Below, one piece after another: positions 1-6,005 of a stretch of DNA of 10,060 nucleotides (positions are counted from its first letter, which is position 1; the number at the start of each line of letters is the position of its first letter). This DNA is from Comamonadaceae bacterium (GTDB taxonomy: Bacteria > Pseudomonadota > Gammaproteobacteria > Burkholderiales > Burkholderiaceae). A model generated the notes under the pieces. It did not search any database. It was not told where the DNA came from and saw nothing but the letters and a program-made list of their open reading frames with translations. The translations under genes were made by a program, and so were the position numbers. The DNA is taken from assembly GCA_947484245.1 (NCBI GenBank), contig CANKOT010000083.1, positions 1-10,060 of the forward strand, read 5' to 3'.

Positions 1-112
1 GTGAGGGCTGAAGGCAAGGGGGGCTTCCTCATACTGGGGTACCAGAAATCGTTCAGCCCCCCTTGTCTTCAGCCCTCACTGATTGGAAATTAATGTTGAT
101 CTGACCCCAATT
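1..112. repeat. Long palindromic repeat, copy 1 (left part outside window)
   Basis: This stretch matches 3412-3523 with 110 of 112 identical bases in the same orientation. It contains a GC-rich arm at 1-25, an asymmetric central loop with a small CTGG/CCAG hairpin at 34-45, the opposite GC-rich arm from 55 onward, and the outer arm ending CTGACCCCAATT at 101-112. The left outer arm is missing only because the window starts inside the element. The two differences from copy 2 fit the fold: base 38 lies in the tetraloop of the inner hairpin, and base 66 turns a G-C pair into a G·T (wobble in a plus-strand transcript). The element ends 3 bp past the tetR stop codon. No ORF lies inside it. It resembles REP/MITE-like non-autonomous elements, but the family is not identified. 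Confidence 0.9.
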
Positions 113-115
113 AAA

Positions 116-745
116 TTAATTCAAACCCTTTTCTAGAAGGGCAATGACTTCTTCCGCAAAGGCCACATACGAGATGGGGCCGCCAGGGCGAAGCCAGGTA
201 AAGGTCCAGTTGATCATACCGAACAACATCATGGTAATGGCGGTTTGATTAGAGGCGTTCAAGCGATTGGGGTAGGCGCGGCGTAAAGCGCGTGTCACGG
301 CGGCCACCACATCGCGCTGGCGATTCAAAATGAGTTCACGCGGCGAAATAGCTGGCGAGCCCAAATGTTCATCGGGCGAGTCACTCAAAAATTGCGTGTC
401 ATTCAGTAACGCCACATGCCGCGTGGCCGAGCTTTCGTACTCCTGCAAAAACGCGCGAATCAATTCGTGCAGTGCTGCGCGGTCGTCCAAATTGCGGCGT
501 TGTGCAGTCGCTTCCGTCAAGGCAATCAGTGACAACAAGCGCTGCGTGTAGCGATCCATGAGGTCAAACAAAATGGCCTCTTTGCTGTCGTAATAGTGGT
601 AAAGCCGCGCCTTGGAAGTGCCACACGCCGTGGCAATTTCATTCATGCTGGCAGCAGGGTAGCTGCGATCGGCAAAGCACTGCGCCGCAATGTCCAAAAT
701 GGCATCGCGTTTGATGTCGTGCGTGGCGGATTTCGGTCTTGCCAT
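116..745 (-). CDS. TetR/AcrR-family transcriptional regulator
   Basis: This gene encodes a 209-residue, probably dimeric one-ligand repressor of the TetR type. The N-terminal DNA-binding domain covers about residues 10-60, with the helix-turn-helix at roughly 33-53 (the segment containing NEIATACGTSKARLYHYY) and the typical DSKEAIL stretch after it. The rest is an all-helical ligand-binding domain whose end (MINWTFTWLRPGGP, 177-190) resembles the TetR C-terminal domains found near fatty-acyl-CoA and steroid-type regulators. That likeness comes from pattern memory, not from an alignment. The length is normal for the family. The ATG at 743-745 has only a weak GAAG Shine-Dalgarno. The gene lies 24 bp downstream of the cyclo-ligase gene on the same strand, so co-transcription is likely. 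Its ligand and targets cannot be told from this window. The palindromic repeat begins directly after its TAA stop. Confidence 0.93.
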   Translation of the reverse strand: MARPKSATHDIKRDAILDIAAQCFADRSYPAASMNEIATACGTSKARLYHYYDSKEAILFDLMDRYTQRLLSLIALTEATAQRRNLDDRAALHELIRAFLQEYESSATRHVALLNDTQFLSDSPDEHLGSPAISPRELILNRQRDVVAAVTRALRRAYPNRLNASNQTAITMMLFGMINWTFTWLRPGGPISYVAFAEEVIALLEKGLN

Positions 746-769
746 AAAACTACTTCAATTCAAAAGACG

Positions 770-1357
770 TTAGCCCACTGGCCAAACCACACCATTGTCA
801 TTCAAGATGGCATCTAGGGGCACATCGTGGGGCTCGGGTTCAAAGTCGTCCACATAAGCGTTGGTAAAACCCAGCCCTACGGTGAATGGCTTAGGCTGCA
901 AAGAGGCCAAAGTGCGATCGTAAAAACCACCGCCATAGCCCAAGCGATAACCCCCTGCGGTGTACCCCACGCAAGGCACAAACAACAAAGTAGGCACAAT
1001 GACTTCGGTGTCCTTGGGTTTTGGAATGCCGTAAGCATCTTCTTCCATGGGACAACCGGGGTACCACGCATGAAAGGTAAGTGTTTTGTTCAATTTGTCG
1101 ACAACAGGCAAGCCGATGCGGCGCAATTGCGCCTCGCCTGTTAGCTCGCCATCTTCTTTCCAACGGTGCAGTGCAGGCAAGGGGTCAAACTCGCCTTTTA
1201 TGGGCCAATACGCGCCAATGACCAACTCGGGGCGGCCAAATAACCAAATGCGCATCACGCGCTGAAGGGCATCGACCCGTTCTTGGCGATCTGCCATATT
1301 GAGGCGCGCGTTCAACAAGTCTTGGCGAATTTGTTTTTTGGCTTCTGATTTGTCCAT
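770..1357 (-). CDS. ygfA: 5-formyltetrahydrofolate cyclo-ligase (5,10-methenyl-THF synthetase)
   Basis: This cytoplasmic enzyme uses ATP to convert 5-formyltetrahydrofolate to 5,10-methenyltetrahydrofolate, returning the stored folate to one-carbon metabolism. The 195-residue protein shows the family marks: a basic N-terminus (DKSEAKKQIR) with the ATP-contacting lysines, the substrate motif AYWPIKGEFDP at 49-59, and the nucleotide/phosphate loop RLGYGGGFYDR at 138-148. The length matches the family (about 190-200). The frame stays open upstream to 1552, but that extension would overlap the divergent transglycosylase gene and has no family resemblance. The ATG at 1355-1357 gives the expected N-terminus. 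The gene precedes tetR with a 24-bp gap and is divergent from slt, with only 9 bp between start codons. In many proteobacteria ygfA neighbours 6S RNA (ssrS), but there is no room for it here. Confidence 0.95.
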   Translation of the reverse strand: MDKSEAKKQIRQDLLNARLNMADRQERVDALQRVMRIWLFGRPELVIGAYWPIKGEFDPLPALHRWKEDGELTGEAQLRRIGLPVVDKLNKTLTFHAWYPGCPMEEDAYGIPKPKDTEVIVPTLLFVPCVGYTAGGYRLGYGGGFYDRTLASLQPKPFTVGLGFTNAYVDDFEPEPHDVPLDAILNDNGVVWPVG

Positions 1358-1360
1358 AAT
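1331..1360 (+). promoter_or_regulatory. Candidate promoter for slt
   Basis: A -35-like TTGTTT (1331-1336) lies 18 bp before CATAAT (1355-1360), which matches the -10 consensus at 5 of 6 positions. The hexamer ends 6 nt before the slt ATG, so transcription would start at or next to the start codon, giving a leaderless or nearly leaderless mRNA. It overlaps the ygfA start codon. No Shine-Dalgarno is visible before the slt ATG, which agrees with this. The call rests on base matching only. Confidence 0.3.
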
Positions 1361-1366
1361 CGACCT

Positions 1367-3370
1367 ATGCAATTCACACAGATTTTGACATCGCTTGGGG
1401 CTTCCGTCCTCATTTTCTCCCTCATGAACCCTGCCGTGGGCCAAACAAATGCCCCAAACAAGGCAGATGAGGTCATTTTGGACATGCATCAGGCCTTTAA
1501 AAAGAACGACAAAGGCCAACTGACAAGGCTCCTGCCCAGAGCCAAAGGCCACACCTTAGAACCCTGGGCCGCTTATTGGGAACTGCGGGTGAGGCTAGAC
1601 CAAGCCAGTGACTCAGACATCCAGCAATTTTTGTCGCAATATGCAGGCACCTATGCCGAAGACCGTTTGCGCAACGACTGGTTGTTGCAATTAGGCCGGC
1701 AACGCGAGTGGGCCACCTTCGCACAAGAGTACCCTCGCTTTCGCATGAACGACGATCGAGAGGTGCGCTGCTACGCTTTGGGCAGCGATCCGCTACTCTC
1801 CAAACCAGAAACAGTAGCCGAACTCAAGCGCCTTTGGTATGCCTTCAGAGACACCGAAGACGGCTGCACCTACACGGCAGAAAAACTGCACGACCTGAAA
1901 AAAATTGACGCGCTGGATGTGTGGCGCAAAGCCCGCCTGGCCATGGACAACAACCGCCCGCGCGTTGCGCAATTGGCGCTCAACATTGAATCGAGTGAGC
2001 TGGGCAAACAAGCCATCCTGATTCATTCTGACCCCCAAAAATATTTGGACAAGCGCATTTTGGCCATCACCAAGAAACGCAAAGAGCTCGCCGTCTTGGC
2101 CCTCATTCGCCTTGCCAATGCCGACCCCGACAAAGCAGCACAACAGCTCGAGAAAAAATGGGGCTTGATGCTCACCAAAGAAGAGCACAACTGGGTTTGG
2201 GCCGTCATTGGCAAACAAGCTGCGCAAAAACTCCAAGACAACGCACACAGCTACTTCAACAAAGTTTCGCGCAACCAAGACTTGAACGACGACTTGCTCA
2301 TTTGGAAAACGCGTGCCGCTCTAAGAAACGGTGATTGGAAAGCGGTGGTCTCTGCCGTCGATGCCATGGACAACGCCAAGCAAGACCCCACCTGGATTTA
2401 TTGGAAAGCCAGAGGGCAGTTGGCTGCCAGCGCGGGCACCACATCCGCCGCCACAGACCCAGTGCGCACAGAAGCCACCGCGGCACTTCAAAGCATTGCT
2501 GGCGTCAAAGGTTTCTACGAACAACTGGCCATGGAAGAACTTGGCCAAGCCATTACTGCACCCGCCAAACCAGCAGCTCTGACACAGCCAGAAAAAACAG
2601 CGGCCGCCCAAAACGCTGGCCTGCAACGCGGCTTGATCGCTTTGAGTTTAGGCCTGCGATCTGAGGGCAACAGGGAGTGGAACTACAGCACCAACCTGCA
2701 CACCCCGGGCGGCATGAGTGAGCGCGAGTTGTTGGCCGCCGCAGACTTCGCTTGCAGCAAGCAAGTGTGGGACCGCTGCATCAACACCAGCGATCGCACC
2801 AAAACACAAATCGATTTTGACCAACGCTTTCCCATGCCCCTCAAAGAAACCGTGCTTCGAAAATCAAAGGATGTCCAACTGGATCCTGCTTATGTTTACG
2901 GTTTGATCAGGCAAGAAAGCCGCTTCATCATGGACGCCAGATCGGTGGTGGGCGCATCAGGGCTGATGCAGGTCATGCCAGCCACCGCCAAATGGACGGC
3001 CAAGAAAATTGGCCTGACAAACTTCCAGCCCCAGCAAATCAATGATCAAGAGATCAATGTGGCCATCGGCACCGGTTATTTGAAGTTGGTGTTGGACGAA
3101 TTTGACGGTTCAATGCCCTTGGCCGCAGCCGCCTACAACGCAGGCCCCAGCCGATCACGCAACTGGCGCAAAGGGCCTGTTTTGGAAGCCGCTATTTGGG
3201 CAGAAAACATTCCCTTCACAGAAACACGCGACTATGTGAAAAAAGTGTTGTCCAACACCACGAATTACGCCGCCATCATCACTGGGCAACCTCAATCTTT
3301 GAAGGCCAGACTAGGCACTGTAGGCCCTCGCAATACGCAGGCCCCTGCAGAAAATACAGATCTTCCTTGA
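1367..3370 (+). CDS. slt: Soluble lytic murein transglycosylase (Slt family)
   Basis: This periplasmic enzyme cleaves the MurNAc-GlcNAc bond of peptidoglycan, forming 1,6-anhydro-muramyl products. The 667-residue protein starts with a signal-like segment (hydrophobic core about 10-20, likely cleavage after AVG at 23-25). A long alpha-helical superhelix-type region of about 30-490 follows, as in Slt70, and then the C-terminal SLT catalytic domain. The catalytic glutamate is E517 in IRQESRF. The supporting motifs are GLMQVMP at 532-538 and AYNAGP at 589-594. The signal peptide is odd in having no Lys/Arg in its first residues (MQFTQ). A TGA at 1346-1348 closes the frame upstream and no other start lies between, so 1367 is kept. 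The C-terminal tail after about 640 is polar and probably disordered. The stop codon is followed at once by the palindromic repeat. Confidence 0.94.
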   Translation: MQFTQILTSLGASVLIFSLMNPAVGQTNAPNKADEVILDMHQAFKKNDKGQLTRLLPRAKGHTLEPWAAYWELRVRLDQASDSDIQQFLSQYAGTYAEDRLRNDWLLQLGRQREWATFAQEYPRFRMNDDREVRCYALGSDPLLSKPETVAELKRLWYAFRDTEDGCTYTAEKLHDLKKIDALDVWRKARLAMDNNRPRVAQLALNIESSELGKQAILIHSDPQKYLDKRILAITKKRKELAVLALIRLANADPDKAAQQLEKKWGLMLTKEEHNWVWAVIGKQAAQKLQDNAHSYFNKVSRNQDLNDDLLIWKTRAALRNGDWKAVVSAVDAMDNAKQDPTWIYWKARGQLAASAGTTSAATDPVRTEATAALQSIAGVKGFYEQLAMEELGQAITAPAKPAALTQPEKTAAAQNAGLQRGLIALSLGLRSEGNREWNYSTNLHTPGGMSERELLAAADFACSKQVWDRCINTSDRTKTQIDFDQRFPMPLKETVLRKSKDVQLDPAYVYGLIRQESRFIMDARSVVGASGLMQVMPATAKWTAKKIGLTNFQPQQINDQEINVAIGTGYLKLVLDEFDGSMPLAAAAYNAGPSRSRNWRKGPVLEAAIWAENIPFTETRDYVKKVLSNTTNYAAIITGQPQSLKARLGTVGPRNTQAPAENTDLP

Positions 3371-3371
3371 A

Positions 3372-3528
3372 AAAATAATTGGGGTCAGATCAACATTAAT
3401 TTCGTCAATCAGTGAGGGCTGAAGGCAAGGGGGGCTTCCTCATACTGGAGTACCAGAAATCGTTCAGCCCCCCTTGCCTTCAGCCCTCACTGATTGGAAA
3501 TTAATGTTGATCTGACCCCAATTATTTT
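3372..3528. repeat. Long palindromic repeat, copy 2 (complete)
   Basis: This is a near-perfect inverted repeat. The left arm is 3372-3436 and the right arm 3466-3528, giving about 63 base pairs with a single 2-nt bulge (GT after AATTTC in the left arm, 3404-3405) and a 29-nt loop. From outside in the arm holds AT-rich ends (AAAATAATT), GGGGTCAGATCAACATTAAT, then GTGAGGGCTGAAGGCAAGG and a G6/C6 block. The loop carries a small CTGG-AGTA-CCAG hairpin. Positions 3412-3523 repeat 1-112. It fills the space between two convergent genes: its right tip overlaps the TGA of the PHA-system gene, and its left tip starts 2 bp after the slt stop. It has no coding capacity. It is most simply a non-autonomous mobile or REP-like palindrome, and its ends recall those linked to IS200/REP-type tyrosine transposases. 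That link is from memory, and no such gene is in the window. Confidence 0.92.
3372..3528. terminator. Probable bidirectional terminator formed by the palindromic repeat
   Basis: On the plus strand the GC-rich stem is followed by AATTATTTT after the slt gene. On the minus strand the same stem ends in AATTATTTTT after the PHA-system gene. Both transcripts therefore have a strong hairpin with a U-rich tail directly behind the stop codons of convergent genes. The hairpin is far longer than a usual intrinsic terminator, so the termination role is inferred from position and structure. Confidence 0.45.
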
Positions 3529-3833
3529 CAAGCCAGGAGCTTGTCTAAGTTGCTGGTGATTTTTTCTTCGATTTTGTCTTTGAAGGACGCCATTAAAAAA
3601 CCTAGCTCGAGCTTCATGGTGAGTTGAGACGCAGTCACTTCTAAATATCCCGACGCGCCTGCGCGCTCGAAGTTCAGGCGGTCTTGTAACTCGCCCTGCT
3701 CGTTGGTTTCGTTGGCCACATACGTGCAGTCCATGCCCCAATCGTCTTGAGCTTCTTGTTGCCACTTTGCTGCAATGGCCCGGGCTTTTTCCATGCCCAA
3801 GGTGTGCGCGCGTTGAATCAAAATTTCGGACAT
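3528..3833 (-). CDS. Polyhydroxyalkanoic acid system family protein
   Basis: This small 101-residue protein matches what I know of the PHA_gran_rgn family, found around polyhydroxyalkanoate storage loci of proteobacteria. Its molecular role is poorly defined. It has a basic helical N-terminus with HTLGMEKARAIAAKWQQEA (about 10-28), then alternating short strands typical of the family (YVANETN, LNFERAGASGYLEVTASQLTMKLELGF), and a charged C-terminal helix (FKDKIEEKITSNLDKLL). There is no signal peptide, membrane segment or cysteine cluster. The start lies 5 nt after the stop of the molybdopterin oxidoreductase gene, so the two genes are translationally close and surely co-transcribed. A modest AGAAAG sits about 10 nt before the ATG, inside the upstream gene. 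The pairing with an oxidoreductase is unexplained. No PHA synthase or phasin gene is in the window. Confidence 0.85.
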   Translation of the reverse strand: MSEILIQRAHTLGMEKARAIAAKWQQEAQDDWGMDCTYVANETNEQGELQDRLNFERAGASGYLEVTASQLTMKLELGFLMASFKDKIEEKITSNLDKLLA

Positions 3834-3838
3834 TTTGT

Positions 3839-5899
3839 TTAAGCTTTCTGCAGGAGTGCCACTTCAACTTGGCAATCGTAAAACACAGGCGCTCGACCTA
3901 AATCGGTGAGCAACTGGCTGGTCACTTCATTCACGTTGGTGCCGTTCAAGCCCATCTTGCGCCACCAAATGCCTAGGCCATTGACCACGCCGGGTCTGGC
4001 ACGCGGGCTGACGTCGGCTTTGCAGTGGTATTCGCCGCGGTCGTTAAACACCTTGACGGTATCGCCCGTAGAAATTCCGCGCGCTGCAGCATCCAACAAA
4101 CTGATTTCCACCAAAGGTTCTTTTTCGATGGCTCGCAAACTTTCTACATTCACAAAAGTAGAGTTCAAAAAATTTCGGGCAGGGGGCGAGATCATGGCCA
4201 GTGGATAGCGATCGCCAGCAACCGGCACTTCATAATTTGGAATGTGATTGGGCAAAGGGTCTAGGCCCTGCGCTGCCAATCGTTCGCTCACAAATTCGCA
4301 ACGACCTGAGGGCGTCGGAAAGGCGCCTTGTGCAAAGGGTGCATCGGGCACATTCAAAGCCACAAAACCATTCGCCAACAGCGCCTCAAAATCAATTTCT
4401 GAGCCAACGGCTGTGCGGCACAGGCTCAAATCGTCTTCACTGAAACAAGGCTCGTTAAAACCCATGGCCTTGGCCAGAAGGCGAAAAATTTCGCTGTTCG
4501 ATTTAGCCTCGCCTACGGGCTCAATGGCGGGTCGGTTGAGCAACACATCGGTGTGGCCATAGCTGCCCTGCACATCCCAGTGTTCGAGTTGCGTGGTGGC
4601 TGGCAACACATAGTCGGCGTAGTCGGCCGTATCGGTTTGGAAATGCTCCATGACCACCGTGAACAAGTCTTCGCGGGCAAAGCCTTTTGCCACCATGCTT
4701 GACTGCGGCGCCACAGCCAATGGGTTGCTGTTGTAGACCAACAGCGCCTTCACTTGCGGGCCCCAAGTTGCATTGCCTGGATTGTTCAAGTCATTGCCAA
4801 TGGTTGTCATGTTCAACATGCGGGGGCGTCGCGCGCCCAACAAATCGGGGCGGTGTAAATCTTGTTTGTTCACTTTGAAATTACTCGAGCTGCTGAGCAA
4901 CAAACCGCCGGCTCTGTCGCGCCAAGCGCCGGTTAATGCGGGCAAGCAAGCAATGGCGCGCACGGCATTGGCGCCCCCTTTCACGCGTTGCATGCCATAG
5001 TTCAAACGAATGGCGGCTTTGGGCGTAGTGCCCCAGTCTTTGGCCAAGGCACGAATTTGCTCGGCCTCTATGCCACACACTTCTGCGGCCCGCTCCAAGG
5101 TCCAGGTCATGGCCCGCTCGCGCAGTGCATCCCAGCCCAATGTGTATTGCTCAATGTAGTCGGCATCCAGCCAATTGTTGACCACCAATTCGCGCATGAT
5201 GGCCAAGGCCAAGGCCGCGTCGGTGCCCGGTTTGATGGGCAGATGCACGTGGCATTTTTCAGCGGTTTCGCTGTGGCGGGGGTCGATGCAGATCAGCTTG
5301 GCGCCCTGGCGTTTGGCTTCTTGGGCACGTCGCCAAAAGTGCACATTGCTGGAAATCGAGTTGCTGCCCCAAATCACAATCAAGTTGGACTCCGAGAAGA
5401 ACTCAGTTTGCATGCCAAACTTGCCGCCCAGCGTGTAAACCAGGCCCTCGCCACCGGCAGAGGCACAAATGGTGCGGTCTAGCAAAGATGCGCCCAGTTT
5501 GTGGAAAAACCGCGATGCCATGGCCTCACCCTGAACACAGCCCATGGTGCCGGCATAGCTGTAAGGCAAGATGGCCTCGGCTTGGTCGGCCGCCACCACT
5601 TTGAGCTTGGCTGCAATGTCGGCAATGGCCTCTTCCCAAGTCACGCGCACAAATTGCCCTGAGCCCTTAGGGCCAGAGCGTTTCAAGGGAAACATCAAGC
5701 GCTCGGGGCTGTAAGTTCGCTCGGTGTAGCGCGACACTTTGGTGCACAACACCCCTTGGGTGTGCTTGTGATCGGGATTGCCCTGCACCTTCACGGCGCG
5801 GCCGTTTTCCACCGTGGTGAGCAAGGCACAGGTGTCGGGGCAGTCATGCGGACACAAACCACGCACCACGGCATTTTTTTCGAGCACAGAATTTGTCAT
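3839..5899 (-). CDS. Molybdopterin-dependent oxidoreductase (formate dehydrogenase/DMSO reductase superfamily)
   Basis: This 686-residue bis-MGD enzyme belongs to the uncharacterised CPHDCPDTC subgroup of the DMSO reductase superfamily. The N-terminus carries a [4Fe-4S] site, C16-x3-C20-x3-C24-x27-C52. The catalytic alpha-subunit fold follows, with cofactor-binding stretches such as IVIWGSNS, CIDPRH and LLVYNSNP. C145 in the motif TICASAGGEG lies where the superfamily places its Mo/W ligand (Sec, Cys or Ser), so a cysteine ligand is likely. The C-terminal molybdopterin dinucleotide-binding barrel runs from about 560 (LAMISPPARNFLNSTF, then GDTVKVFNDRGE). There is no Tat signal, so it should be cytoplasmic. 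No electron-transfer subunit gene is adjacent, and the substrate cannot be assigned. The length and both ends look complete. It leads the operon with the small PHA-system gene and is divergent from the amidohydrolase. Confidence 0.9.
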   Translation of the reverse strand: MTNSVLEKNAVVRGLCPHDCPDTCALLTTVENGRAVKVQGNPDHKHTQGVLCTKVSRYTERTYSPERLMFPLKRSGPKGSGQFVRVTWEEAIADIAAKLKVVAADQAEAILPYSYAGTMGCVQGEAMASRFFHKLGASLLDRTICASAGGEGLVYTLGGKFGMQTEFFSESNLIVIWGSNSISSNVHFWRRAQEAKRQGAKLICIDPRHSETAEKCHVHLPIKPGTDAALALAIMRELVVNNWLDADYIEQYTLGWDALRERAMTWTLERAAEVCGIEAEQIRALAKDWGTTPKAAIRLNYGMQRVKGGANAVRAIACLPALTGAWRDRAGGLLLSSSSNFKVNKQDLHRPDLLGARRPRMLNMTTIGNDLNNPGNATWGPQVKALLVYNSNPLAVAPQSSMVAKGFAREDLFTVVMEHFQTDTADYADYVLPATTQLEHWDVQGSYGHTDVLLNRPAIEPVGEAKSNSEIFRLLAKAMGFNEPCFSEDDLSLCRTAVGSEIDFEALLANGFVALNVPDAPFAQGAFPTPSGRCEFVSERLAAQGLDPLPNHIPNYEVPVAGDRYPLAMISPPARNFLNSTFVNVESLRAIEKEPLVEISLLDAAARGISTGDTVKVFNDRGEYHCKADVSPRARPGVVNGLGIWWRKMGLNGTNVNEVTSQLLTDLGRAPVFYDCQVEVALLQKA

Positions 5900-5905
5900 G
5901 GCTTG

Positions 5906-5911
5906 ATTCTA
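5906..5911 (-). promoter_or_regulatory. Candidate -10 element of the oxidoreductase operon
   Basis: On the minus strand this reads TAGAAT, five of six bases of the -10 consensus, exactly 6 nt before the ATG at 5899. No Shine-Dalgarno precedes that ATG and no convincing -35 is visible at 16-18 bp. If real, it would give a leaderless transcript. Confidence 0.25.
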
Positions 5912-5985
5912 AGAGGGTCGATTTTCGGGATAACCCTAAAGCCAAATGTCCCTCAAGTGCAAAGGGGGTGTAGCGCAATGGCACG

Positions 5986-5999
5986 AGTCTCGCTAGACT
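5986..5999 (+). promoter_or_regulatory. Small hairpin / -10-like site just before the amidohydrolase start
   Basis: AGTCT-CGCT-AGACT forms a perfect 5-bp hairpin ending 6 nt before the ATG at 6006, where a Shine-Dalgarno would be expected but is absent. The last six bases (TAGACT, 5994-5999) match the -10 consensus at 4 of 6 positions. It could be a promoter element, a translation-control hairpin, or chance. The sequence does not decide between these. Confidence 0.25.
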
Positions 6000-6005
6000 G
6001 TTGTT

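Noticed and set aside
1358..1366. 6S RNA gene (ssrS) expected near ygfA
   Set aside because: In several proteobacteria ssrS is next to ygfA, but here the upstream gap is 9 bp and the downstream gap 24 bp, so there is no room.
1358..1552. 65-codon upstream extension of the cyclo-ligase frame
   Set aside because: It would overlap the divergent transglycosylase start and signal peptide and does not resemble the enzyme family. The internal ATG at 1357 gives the normal length.
1..3528. CRISPR array from the repeated sequence
   Set aside because: There are only two copies, 3.4 kb apart with genes between them. The unit is a long palindrome, not a short repeat with regular spacers.
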